Shown: one piece after another, positions 51,211-59,260 of the stretch | How positions within the stretch are numbered: position 1 is the first letter of the stretch | Layout of the letters: each line of letters begins with the position of its first letter | NCBI GenBank assembly: GCA_041396705.1 | Contig: JAWKYB010000002.1 | Location: 558,001-622,000, forward strand | Length of the DNA: 64,000 bases | Source: Alphaproteobacteria bacterium | Lineage (GTDB): Bacteria; Pseudomonadota; Alphaproteobacteria; CALKHQ01 | Direction: 5' to 3' | Made by a program: the position numbers and the translations under genes | The notes under the pieces: model-generated | Seen by the model: the letters and a program-made list of their open reading frames with translations, nothing else | What the model was told of the DNA's origin: nothing | Databases searched by the model: none

Positions 51211-51717
51211 ATGCGGCTCGCATTCCGCTGGCTCACCCGCGGCGCCGAGGGGTTGGCGGCGGCGATGCTCGCCGCCATGTTCCTGGTCTTCCTGCTGCAG
51301 GTCTTCTCGCGCTACGTGATGGTCGAGCCGTTCGGCTGGACGCTCGAGCTGTGCCTGGTGCTGTGGGTCTGGATCGTCTTCGTCGGCTGCGCCTTCGTGG
51401 TGCGCGACCGCGACCACGTGCGTTTCGACATCCTCTATCTGGCCGCGCCGCGCGGCCCGCGCCGGGCGATGGCGCTGGCCGGCGCGGTCGCGGTCGCGGT
51501 CGGCATGGGCTGGTCGCTGCTGCCGACCTGGGACTGGATCGACTTCCTGAAGATCAAGCGCAGCCCGACCCTGCCGGTGTCGATGCGCATCATCTACGCC
51601 GTCTACGCGCTGTTCGTCGTCGCCATCGTGCTGCGCGCCGCCTGGGCTGCGGTCCAGGTGCTGCGCCGCGGGCCGCCTGACGAGGCCCACGCCATCCACG
51701 TGGGCGAGGAAGGATGA
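51211..51717 (+). CDS. dctQ: TRAP transporter small permease DctQ
   Basis: This 168-residue protein has four hydrophobic helices and the DctQ features VFSRYVMVEPFGWTLELCLVLWVWIVFVGCAFVVRDRDHVRFD. The ATG at 51211 after GGGGTG is preferred over the GTG at 51202. It is the small membrane subunit that with DctM uses the sodium gradient to import the substrate from DctP. Its stop overlaps the DctM start. Confidence 0.88.
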   Translation: MRLAFRWLTRGAEGLAAAMLAAMFLVFLLQVFSRYVMVEPFGWTLELCLVLWVWIVFVGCAFVVRDRDHVRFDILYLAAPRGPRRAMALAGAVAVAVGMGWSLLPTWDWIDFLKIKRSPTLPVSMRIIYAVYALFVVAIVLRAAWAAVQVLRRGPPDEAHAIHVGEEG

Positions 51718-53009
51718 GCCTCGCCTTCGGGCTCTGCCTGCTCACCCTGTTCCTGCTGGCCGCGATCGGGGTGCCGATCGCCTATGCGGTGATCCTCGGC
51801 GCGCTCGCCTATCTGGCCGCGGCCGGACAGGACCTGGCGCTGGCCGGCGAGCAGATGCTGGCCGGGCTGTACGGCAGCTTCGTGCTGCTGGCGGTGCCGC
51901 TGTTCATCGTCGCCGCCAACATCATGAACGCCGGCACGATCTCGGAACGGCTGCTGGCCTTCTGCGTCGCCGCGGTCGGCCGCTTCCGCGGCGGGCTCGG
52001 CCACGTCAACGTGGTCGCCTCGCTGATCTTCTCCGGCATGTCCGGCTCCGCCGTCGCCGACGCCGCCGGCATCGGCAAGGTCGTCATCGACATGATGACC
52101 AAGAGCGGCCAGTACAGCCGCGGCTATGCCGCCGCCATCACCGCCGCCTCGGCGACGATCGGGCCGATCATCCCGCCGTCGATCCCGATGGTGCTGTACG
52201 CGCTGATCTCCAACGCCTCGATCGGCTACCTGTTCCTCGGCGGCATCGTGCCCGGCGTGCTGATCGGCATCGTGCTGATGGCGATGAACGCGGTGATCTC
52301 GCGCCGGCGCGGCTTCGCCGCCCAGCAGGTTGTGCCGGTGCGCGAGCTGCCGCGCCACACCGTCAACGCGCTGCCGGCGCTGCTGATGCCCGGGATCCTG
52401 CTGTATTTCATCTACGGCGGGGTGACCACGCCGACCGAGGCGGCGGCGGTGGCGGCGGCCTATGCGCTGCTGCTGGCCGGCGCCTTCTACCGGGCGCTGT
52501 CGCTGCGCGCGCTGTATGGCATCCTGGTCGAGAGCGTGCGCTCGTCGGCCGCGGTCGGGCTGGTCATCGGCGGCGCGCTGATCCTCAACTACATCGTCTC
52601 GTCCGAGAACATCCCCGACCTGATGGCCCGCGCCCTGGTCGGGCTCGACGTCGGGCCGGTCGGCTTCCTGCTCGGCGTCAACCTGCTGATCCTGCTGCTG
52701 GGCTGCGTGCTCGACGCCACCACCATCATCCTGGTCATCATCCCGCTGTTCCTGCCGACCTGCCGCGAGCTCGGCATCGACCTGGTGCATTTCGGCGTGG
52801 TCGCGGTGGTCAACTGCATGATCGGCCTGATCACGCCGCCCTACGGCATCCTCTTGTTCGTGATCAACGCCATCACCCGCATCCCGCTGGCCGAGATCAT
52901 CCGCGAGATCTGGCAGTTCCTGGCGGTGATGATCCTGGCGCTGCTGGCTCTGATCCTGGTGCCGGCGCTGACGCTGACCCTGCCGCGCCTGTTCGGCTAC
53001 GAGGGCTAG
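51714..53009 (+). CDS. dctM: TRAP transporter large permease DctM
   Basis: This 431-residue protein is the 12-helix DctM subunit, with the conserved NIMNAGTISERLLAF, GMSGSAVADAAGIG, PPSIPMVLYALISNASIGYLFLGGIVPGVLIG and GCVLDATTIILVIIPLF segments. It is the translocating subunit of the TRAP importer. The gene overlaps dctQ by 4 bp and ends convergent with the RTX gene. Confidence 0.93.
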   Translation: MSLAFGLCLLTLFLLAAIGVPIAYAVILGALAYLAAAGQDLALAGEQMLAGLYGSFVLLAVPLFIVAANIMNAGTISERLLAFCVAAVGRFRGGLGHVNVVASLIFSGMSGSAVADAAGIGKVVIDMMTKSGQYSRGYAAAITAASATIGPIIPPSIPMVLYALISNASIGYLFLGGIVPGVLIGIVLMAMNAVISRRRGFAAQQVVPVRELPRHTVNALPALLMPGILLYFIYGGVTTPTEAAAVAAAYALLLAGAFYRALSLRALYGILVESVRSSAAVGLVIGGALILNYIVSSENIPDLMARALVGLDVGPVGFLLGVNLLILLLGCVLDATTIILVIIPLFLPTCRELGIDLVHFGVVAVVNCMIGLITPPYGILLFVINAITRIPLAEIIREIWQFLAVMILALLALILVPALTLTLPRLFGYEG

Positions 53010-53087
53010 CGTCGATCGGCGCGCCGCCGGCGCCAAGGCGCTGGGGCCGGCTGGGCGCGGCGCCGCGGGATCGGCGGCGACGCCGGC

Positions 53088-54668
53088 TCAGAGGCCGAAA
53101 TCGGCCTCGGTCAGGATCGCCAGGCCCACGATCTCGAAGCGATAGTCGGCGACGGCGTCGCCGTCGACATCGGCTTCGACGACCGTCAGGTCGTCGACCG
53201 CCGTCGCGTGGAAGTAGCGCAGCTGGCCCGCGACCCCGGTGAATCCGTTCGATCCGATGAACGCGAACGCCTGGTCGTCGGCGACCGTTACGTCCGCATC
53301 GATGAGGTCGAGCACCAGCAGGTCGCCGTCGGCCTGGCTGAAGTCGCGGACGACCGCCATGGTCTTGCCGGCCTCCTTGCCCTGGCCCTCGCCGTCCTCG
53401 CCGAACCAGAACAGGTCGGCGCCGGCGCCGCCCCACAGGTCGTCCAGGCCCCTGCCGCCGTGGAGCTGGTCGTCGCCGTCGTCGCCGTGGAGCGTGTCGC
53501 CCCCGTCGCCGCCGTGCAGCACGTCGTCGTCGGCGCCGCCATAGAGCCGATCCGCGTCGCCCTCGCCATAGAGATGGTCCGCCCCCGCGTCGCCATAGAG
53601 CCGGTCGTCGCCGAAGCCGCCGTAGAGAACGTCGTCGTCCTGGCCGCCGCGCAGGTCGTCGATGCCGTCGCCGCCGAACATCTCGTCCCGGCCGCCGGAG
53701 CCCCACAGGTCGTCGTTGCCGCTGCCGCCGAAGATGTCGTCGTCGCCGAGGCCGCCGAACAGATAGTCGTCGCCGCCGTCGCCCGACAGGCGGTTCGCGC
53801 CGGCATCGCCGATGATCCGGTCGTTGCGGCCGGTGCCGACCGCGTGCTCGATCCCGTCGAGCGCGTCCTTGCGGCTCTCATCGCCGAACAGGGTGTGCTG
53901 GAAGCCGAGATGGACGATCAGCCCGTCGACGCCGGACACGGTGCCGGCACCGTTGCCCAGCAGGCCGCTGCCCTGGGTGCCGAGCACGATGTCGCCCGGG
54001 CCGGGATCGGGCTCCTGCGCGGGGTCGTAGGCGGAGTAGTCCACCGTGTCGGCGCCGCCGCCGCCGACCAGCGTGTCGTGGCCCAGGCTGCCGACCAGGG
54101 TGTCGTTGCCGTCGCCGGCCTCGACATAGTCGCCGCCGCCGCCGCCGTCGATCACGTTGGCCTCGGCGTTGCCGACGAGATAGTCGAAGGCCTGTCCGCC
54201 GATCAGGTTCTCGATCGACAGCAAGGTGTCGCCGGCGGCGTCGCCGAGCGATCCGGTGCCCGTGGCCAGCGAGATCCAGAGCGTCGATGTCGAGGCGGAA
54301 TAGTCGGCGGTGTCCACGCCCGACCCGCCGTCCAGCAGGTCTGCGCCGGCGCCGCCGACCAGGGTGTCGTTGCCCGCGCCGCCATAGAGAAGGTCGTCGT
54401 CGCCGCCGCCGAACAGCCGGTCGAACCCGTCGCCGCCGTAGAGCTGGTCGTCGCCGTCGTCGCCGACCAGCCAGTCGTGGCCGTCGCCGCCGAACAGCCG
54501 GTCGTCGCCCCACAGGCCGCGGATCACGTCGTTGCCGGCACGGCCGCTGACCTGGTCGTTGCCGGCGGTGCCGTCCAGCCAGTCGTCCTTCTCGGTGCCG
54601 AAGATCAGGTCGCCGACCGTGCTCGTCACCGGGCCGGTGACTTTGGACTTGGATGCGGTCAGGGCCAT
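53088..54668 (-). CDS. RTX-repeat calcium-binding secreted protein
   Basis: This 526-residue protein contains a long series of glycine/aspartate nonapeptide repeats (GGxGxDxLx), for example GGAGNDTLVGGAGADLLDGG and GGSGNDDLWGSGG, arranged in about three blocks with spacer sequences. They bind calcium and fold only outside the cell. It has no signal peptide and ends with a non-repeat region (EAGKTMAVVRDFSQADGDLLVLDLI..., final DFGL), as expected for a type I secretion C-terminus. ATG at 54668 follows GGAGGACGG. No catalytic domain is seen, so it may be a structural or adhesive protein. No type I exporter is nearby. Confidence 0.88.
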   Translation of the reverse strand: MALTASKSKVTGPVTSTVGDLIFGTEKDDWLDGTAGNDQVSGRAGNDVIRGLWGDDRLFGGDGHDWLVGDDGDDQLYGGDGFDRLFGGGDDDLLYGGAGNDTLVGGAGADLLDGGSGVDTADYSASTSTLWISLATGTGSLGDAAGDTLLSIENLIGGQAFDYLVGNAEANVIDGGGGGDYVEAGDGNDTLVGSLGHDTLVGGGGADTVDYSAYDPAQEPDPGPGDIVLGTQGSGLLGNGAGTVSGVDGLIVHLGFQHTLFGDESRKDALDGIEHAVGTGRNDRIIGDAGANRLSGDGGDDYLFGGLGDDDIFGGSGNDDLWGSGGRDEMFGGDGIDDLRGGQDDDVLYGGFGDDRLYGDAGADHLYGEGDADRLYGGADDDVLHGGDGGDTLHGDDGDDQLHGGRGLDDLWGGAGADLFWFGEDGEGQGKEAGKTMAVVRDFSQADGDLLVLDLIDADVTVADDQAFAFIGSNGFTGVAGQLRYFHATAVDDLTVVEADVDGDAVADYRFEIVGLAILTEADFGL

Positions 54669-54925
54669 CGAGCCGTCCTCCGCTTGCCTGGGCGCGCACG
54701 GCGCGGTGCAGACTTTGGGTTCCGTTTCGCCGCGTTCCCGGGCGGGCGGGACCGCGGTCCTGGTGCCGCGACGCAAGGACCGATGCGGCCCACCTTCCGT
54801 CCCAAGCGCGCAGGGCACGTCGGAGAGGTCGCGGCGGGCCGGCGATCGGTTCAACCCCGCTTCGGCCGCTGTTGCATCGCGGCGGCGATGCGCGCGTGAT
54901 GGGCCGACGACGATGGGAGATCGCC

Positions 54926-55768
54926 ATGCTCGACGTCAGGTCGCTGCGCCCCGACAACGCCCCGGGCGCCGCCGTCACCCGGATCAGCGCCGCGGAGTTC
55001 GGGCCGCTGACCCGGTTCCGCGCCGCGGTGGCCCACGCCCTGGTCGCGCGCCGCAGCCGCCGGGCCGAGGCGGTGCTGCGCGCCAACGCGCCGCTGTGGG
55101 CGCTGATCGAGGCCTATGCCCGCAACTCGGCGGTGACCGGCGTCTCCTACGGCGACTATCTGACCCTCTACGAGGAGGTGCGGCGGCGGCGGCCGACCGA
55201 GATCCTGGAATGCGGCACCGGCATCTCCACCGTCGTGCTGGCCTATGCCCAGCTGGAGAACGAGCGCGAGGGCGCGCCGCCCGGCCGGGTGACCAGCATG
55301 GAGGACGTGCCGCACTGGCACGCGGTGGCGCGCCAGTGCCTGCCGGCACAACTGGCCGGCCGCGTCGACCTGGTGCTCAGCCCGAAGCGCGACGGCTTCT
55401 ACAAGTGCTTCCGCGGGGTCGAGTATGCGGCGATCCCCGACCGGCCCTACGACTTCGTGTTCAGCGACGGCCCCGACCGCCACTCGCCGGTCAACGGCGA
55501 CAAGCTGTTCAACCTCGACTTCATCACCGTGGTGCGGCGGTCGGAGCGGCCGGTGTTCGGCATCGTCGACGACCACTACCTGACCTTCTACGTGCTGCAG
55601 AAGGTGTTCGGCCTGCGCCGCGCCCGCTACAGCGTCGCCCGCAAGCTGATGCTGGTCGGCCCGGTCACCCGCGCCGACGTGCGCATCCTGCAGAAGGAAC
55701 CCTTCCTGCGCGACCTCCGCCTGCTCCGCCCGACCGAGCTGCACCTGCGCATGGGCGTGGACCGTTAG
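54926..55768 (+). CDS. class I SAM-dependent methyltransferase-like protein
   Basis: This 280-residue protein has a methyltransferase core: TEILECGTGISTVVLAYAQ (SAM glycine loop), RVTSMEDVPHWHAVARQCLP (acidic residue of strand 2), and YDFVFSDGPDRHSP as the post-core strand. ATG at 54926 follows GGGAGA; two longer in-frame starts are less likely. It is distantly like the methyltransferase at 30.4 kb. Substrate unknown; the upstream neighbour is the divergent RTX gene. A parS site lies 24 bases after its stop. Confidence 0.78.
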   Translation: MLDVRSLRPDNAPGAAVTRISAAEFGPLTRFRAAVAHALVARRSRRAEAVLRANAPLWALIEAYARNSAVTGVSYGDYLTLYEEVRRRRPTEILECGTGISTVVLAYAQLENEREGAPPGRVTSMEDVPHWHAVARQCLPAQLAGRVDLVLSPKRDGFYKCFRGVEYAAIPDRPYDFVFSDGPDRHSPVNGDKLFNLDFITVVRRSERPVFGIVDDHYLTFYVLQKVFGLRRARYSVARKLMLVGPVTRADVRILQKEPFLRDLRLLRPTELHLRMGVDR

Positions 55769-55791
55769 GGGAGGGCATGATGTTCCTGTTT

Positions 55792-55807
55792 TGTTTCACG
55801 TGAAACA
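55792..55807. other. parS chromosome-partition site
   Basis: TGTTTCACGTGAAACA is a perfect 16-base palindrome identical to the widespread ParB-binding consensus TGTTNCACGTGNAACA. ParB loads here and, with ParA, segregates the origin region. Such sites cluster near the origin in alphaproteobacteria; I found only this one in the window. Confidence 0.88.
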
Positions 55808-55886
55808 TTGGGCATACGGGGGTCGTGCGGCGTTGCGGCCGTTTCGACGCCGCCGGCCGGCGCCGGCCGTTTGTCGATCTGCCGTC

Positions 55887-55909
55887 ATGCGCGGACCTGA
55901 TCCGCGCAT
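55887..55909. repeat. repeat-like stem-loop
   Basis: ATGCGCGGA (55887-55895) pairs with TCCGCGCAT (55901-55909) over a 5-base loop. The surrounding GTCATGCGCGGAC... wording is like the short dispersed repeats found between genes of Rhodospirillales; whether further copies exist elsewhere needs the whole genome. Confidence 0.45.
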
Positions 55910-56083
55910 CTCGCGCCGCCGCGCGCCCGATGGAAGATCGCGGGGAGAACCCAGCGATGACCGAGGAGGGGGTCGCCGGCTCTGTCTGCCGCCGTGAACC
56001 GCCCGGCATCCGCCCGCGACTAAGGCGAGATTGGGGCGGTGGGCCGTCGGGGCCGTGCCGCCGGGCGGACCGCGGAGGACGGG

Positions 56084-56467
56084 ATGGGGAAGATCGCTGC
56101 AGTGCTTCTGCTGCTGGCGGCGGCTGCGACGGCCGGGTGCAACGGCGGCGGGTCGGCGGCGGGCGGGCCGCAGGCCGCGCTGGGCGCCGGTGCGGTCAAC
56201 ACGCTGAACGTCTCGCATATCGAGCTGGCGAAGCGCCACGCCACCGCGGTCCTGGTCGTGCTCGACCGGGTCGAGGGCCACAACTGGCGCGTCAGCGGAC
56301 TGCCGGGGCTGGAAACGGCGCGATCGCGCGCCGGCAACCTGTCGATCCTGGTGCTGCTCGGCAATGGCGACCTCGACCTGGAGGTGGTGCTCGGCGCGCG
56401 CGAGGCCTACCTGTCGTCGCCCGGCCTGCCGACCCTGGCCAGCTACACCGTCATCGCCGCCCGCTGA
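56084..56467 (+). CDS. putative lipoprotein
   Basis: This 127-residue protein starts at ATG 56084 after a GGAGG site and has a lipoprotein-like signal, AAVLLLLAAAATAGC, with Cys as first mature residue. The following Gly/Ala/Ser linker leads to a small domain (NTLNVSHIELAKRHATAVLVVLDRVEGHNWRVSGLPGLE). I do not recognise it. It is probably anchored to the membrane facing the periplasm. Confidence 0.65.
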   Translation: MGKIAAVLLLLAAAATAGCNGGGSAAGGPQAALGAGAVNTLNVSHIELAKRHATAVLVVLDRVEGHNWRVSGLPGLETARSRAGNLSILVLLGNGDLDLEVVLGAREAYLSSPGLPTLASYTVIAAR

Positions 56468-56500
56468 GCGCCCCGGCGGGCTCCCGGCAAGGCCGGCGGG

Positions 56501-56573
56501 GCTGGATCGCCACGCCGCCCTTCGGCCGGCTCGCGACGAAGCGTAGCGGGGGACGGGCAGCCCGCGATGACGG
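56501..56573. repeat. REP-like intergenic sequence
   Basis: The sequence GGCTGGATCGCCACGCCG...GCGACGAAGCGTAGCG...CGCGATGACGG has the wording of dispersed alphaproteobacterial intergenic repeats. It lies between the lipoprotein and penicillin-binding protein genes, which are convergent. Confidence 0.35.
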
Positions 56574-56586
56574 CAAAGAGGGCGGC

Positions 56587-58659
56587 CTACTGAGCGGCGG
56601 CGACGCCGAGGCCGAGCGCGCGGGCCATGATGTCGCGCCACAGCTCCGCGGGCAGGCCGCCGCCGGTGACGCTGCGCATCGGGCCGTTGTCGTCGTTGCC
56701 CAGCCAGACGCCGGCAACCAGACCGCCGGCGAAGCCGACGAACCAGGCGTCGCGATAGTCGGAGCTGGTGCCGGTCTTGCCGGCGACGGCGACGCCGGGC
56801 AGGGCGGCGGCGCGGCCGCTGCCCTCGGTCACCACGGCGCGCAGCATGCCGGCCATCGCCGCGGCGTCGTCGGCATCGATCTGCCGGGCGAGCCGGCCGT
56901 CGCCGTGGCCGTAGAGCAGCCGGCCGGCGGCGTCGCGGATCTCGACGATGCCATAGGGCGCGACGGCGACGCCGCCATTGGCGATGGCGGCATAGGCGCC
57001 GACCAGCTCCAGCGGGTGCACGCCGCCGGCACCGAGCGCCAGCGCCGGCGTACGCGGCAGGTCGCTGGCGATGCCGAGCCGCTGGGCCAGCGCGCGCACG
57101 TCGCCGACGCCGACATCGTCGATCAGCCGGGCCGTGGCGGCATTCAGCGACTGCGCCAGCGCCTGGCGCAGCGTCACCGGCCCGCGGAAGCGGCCGTCGT
57201 AGTTCTGCGGCGACCAGCCGCCGATGGTCACCGGGCTGTCGTCGATCATGCTGTCGGGGCGCCAGCCCTCCCGCAGCGCGGCGAGGTAGACGAACGGCTT
57301 GAACGCCGAGCCGGGCTGGCGCAGCGCCACGGTGGCGCGGTTGTACTGGCTGGCCTGGTAGTCGCGGCCGCCGACCATGGCCCGCACCGCGCCGTCCGGC
57401 GCCAGCATCACCACGGCGGCCTGGCCGACCCGGGCGGCGGCGCCCTGCGCCGCCAGGGTTGCGCGCACCTCGCCGGCCGCGATCGCCTGCAGCCCGCGGT
57501 CGAGCGTGGTGACGATGACCAGGTCGCCGGCGTCGGCAGGCACCAGCGCGGCGGCATGCTCCGCCACCCAGTCGGCGAAATAGAGGGCATCGGCGCTGCG
57601 CCGCGCGCCGCCGGCGTCGGCATAGCCGACCACGCCGGCGCGCGCGTCGGCCGCCTGGGCGGCGCTGATGAATTCGGCGTCGACCATGCCGGCCAGCACG
57701 GTGGCGGCGCGGGCGGCGGCACGGTCCGGGTCGGCGGCGGGGTTGAAGCGCGACGGCGCCTTCAGCAGCCCGGCCAGGATGGCCGATTCGGCCAGCGACA
57801 GCCGGCGCGCGCTGTGACCGAAGAAGCGCTGCGACGCCGCCTCCACCCCGTAGGTGCCGGCGCCGAAATAGACCCGGTTGAGGTAGATCGCCAGGATCTG
57901 CTGCTTGGAGAAGCGATGCTCCAGCCACAGCGCCAGCAGCGCCTCCTGCACCTTGCGGCGGATGGTGCGCTCCGGCGTCAGGAACAGGTTCTTGGCCAGC
58001 TGCTGGGTGATCGTGCTGGCGCCCTGGCGCAGCTCGCCGGCGACGATGTTGCTGACCGCGGCGCGGGCCACGCCGACGATGTCGATGCCGGGATGGTCGA
58101 AGAAGCGGCGGTCCTCGGTGGCCAGCACCGCCAGCACCAGCGAATCCGGCAGCTCCTCGTAGTCCAGCGCGCCGCCGTGATAGTCGCCGTAGCTGGCCAG
58201 CACGGCGCCGTCGGCGGCCTTGATCACCATGCTCGGCCGGCGCGAGGCGGCGAGCGCGTCGTCGATCGACGGCAGGTCGTAGGCGAACCAGGCGACCAGC
58301 CCGGCGACCAGCACCACCGACCAACCGCGCCGACCGCGGCCCAGCGCAGCAGCCGCGGCCACAGCCGGCGGCCCGACCGGCGGCGCTGCGCCGGCGCGGC
58401 GCGCTGCGGCGGACGGCGGCCTTGCGGCGCGCGTCGCCGCCGGCCGCTTCGGCGCCGCCTTGCGTTTTGGCGCGGTTGCCGGCGCGGCCTTCGGCCCGGT
58501 CTTGCGCGCGGCCTTCGGTTTGGCGGCCTTGGCTTTGGCGGCCGGCTTGCGCGCGCGCGCCGGCTTCGTCGGCTTGGCTGCGGCCGGGCGCGGCTTCGCC
58601 GCACGCGAAGAGGCCTTGCGCCGCGCCGGTTTTTTCCGAGACTCGTCGGACTTCGCCAT
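56587..58659 (-). CDS. bifunctional penicillin-binding protein (class A, PBP1A/1B-like)
   Basis: This 690-residue enzyme polymerises and cross-links peptidoglycan. The transglycosylase domain (GT51) has EDRRFFDHPGIDIVG with the catalytic Glu, RQGASTITQQLAKN and EHRFSKQQILAIYLN; the transpeptidase has SAFK (in QPGSAFKPFVYL), SLN and the KTGTS motif near the end. A single membrane helix (about residue 115-130) anchors it. The first 105 residues form a very basic Lys/Ala/Pro-rich tail resembling histone H1, unusual for this family. ATG at 58659 is the first consistent start. Confidence 0.92.
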   Translation of the reverse strand: MAKSDESRKKPARRKASSRAAKPRPAAAKPTKPARARKPAAKAKAAKPKAARKTGPKAAPATAPKRKAAPKRPAATRAARPPSAAARRAGAAPPVGPPAVAAAAALGRGRRGWSVVLVAGLVAWFAYDLPSIDDALAASRRPSMVIKAADGAVLASYGDYHGGALDYEELPDSLVLAVLATEDRRFFDHPGIDIVGVARAAVSNIVAGELRQGASTITQQLAKNLFLTPERTIRRKVQEALLALWLEHRFSKQQILAIYLNRVYFGAGTYGVEAASQRFFGHSARRLSLAESAILAGLLKAPSRFNPAADPDRAAARAATVLAGMVDAEFISAAQAADARAGVVGYADAGGARRSADALYFADWVAEHAAALVPADAGDLVIVTTLDRGLQAIAAGEVRATLAAQGAAARVGQAAVVMLAPDGAVRAMVGGRDYQASQYNRATVALRQPGSAFKPFVYLAALREGWRPDSMIDDSPVTIGGWSPQNYDGRFRGPVTLRQALAQSLNAATARLIDDVGVGDVRALAQRLGIASDLPRTPALALGAGGVHPLELVGAYAAIANGGVAVAPYGIVEIRDAAGRLLYGHGDGRLARQIDADDAAAMAGMLRAVVTEGSGRAAALPGVAVAGKTGTSSDYRDAWFVGFAGGLVAGVWLGNDDNGPMRSVTGGGLPAELWRDIMARALGLGVAAAQ

Positions 58660-58753
58660 GGCACCGTCATAGCGCCCGGCGCCTGCCGCGACCACGCCTT
58701 TGTTGCCAATGCTTTAGGCGAACAGCCTGATCCGTGCACTGAAGAGAGGGACG

Positions 58754-59260
58754 ATGACCGCCGCCGATCTGACCGACATCGAGGCGCCGGAGGCGCGGCT
58801 GGCCGCGCTGGGCCTGACCCTGCCGGCGGCACCGGGCGCCGTCGCCAACTACGTGCCGTGGGCGGTGATCGACAACGTTGTCATGACCTCCGGCCAGCTG
58901 CCGTGGATCGACGGCGACCTGAAGTACAAGGGCCGGATCGGCGCCGCGCTGAGCGGCGAGGAGGGCTACCAGGCCTGCCGGCTGTCGGCACTGAACGCCA
59001 TTGCCCAGCTGCGCGCCGCGGCGGGCTCGCTCGACCGCATCCGCCGGGTGTTCCGGCTGGAGGGCACGCTCAACGTCGCCGAGGACTACCGCGACCACCC
59101 GCAGGCGCTGAACGGCGCCTCCGACCTGGTCAACCAGGTGTTCGGCGCGCGCGGCCCACACCTGGATGATCTACACCAACCCGGTGATGCCGCTGGATTG
59201 CGCCGCGCTGGTGGTGCTGTTCGCCCAGCTCGACCGGCCGAGGACGCCGGCCGGCGATGA
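58754..59260 (+). CDS. RidA family protein, apparently frameshifted at C-terminus
   Basis: As read, the protein is 168 residues, beginning with a RidA-like domain (GAVANYVPWAVIDNVVMTSGQLPW, AALSGEEGYQACRLSALNAIAQLRAAAG, and LEGTLNVAEDYRDHPQALNGASDLVNQVFG). After GARG the present frame turns into unrelated sequence, while the expected ending (MIYTNPVMPLDCAALVVLFAQL) is in the next frame. One extra base in the CCC at 59155-59157, and one missing base near 59238, would restore a normal RidA that still ends in the TGA overlapping the next gene. RidA enzymes deaminate reactive enamines from PLP enzymes, fitting the aminotransferase neighbour. Confidence 0.75.
   Translation: MTAADLTDIEAPEARLAALGLTLPAAPGAVANYVPWAVIDNVVMTSGQLPWIDGDLKYKGRIGAALSGEEGYQACRLSALNAIAQLRAAAGSLDRIRRVFRLEGTLNVAEDYRDHPQALNGASDLVNQVFGARGPHLDDLHQPGDAAGLRRAGGAVRPARPAEDAGRR

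Larger units (their letters stand above)
55769..56083. other. intergenic region with parS and a repeat-like hairpin
   Basis: This gap holds a parS palindrome at its start, a repeat-like stem-loop at 55887-55909, and no convincing gene. Several short open frames cross it but lack ribosome sites and codon patterns of real genes. Confidence 0.6.

Noticed and set aside
53010..53087. Transcription terminator between dctM and the RTX gene
   Set aside because: The region is very GC-rich but no convincing stem with a U-tract could be drawn.
53088..55784. Type I secretion genes for the RTX protein
   Set aside because: No ABC exporter, adaptor or TolC-like gene lies beside it; the secretion system must be elsewhere.
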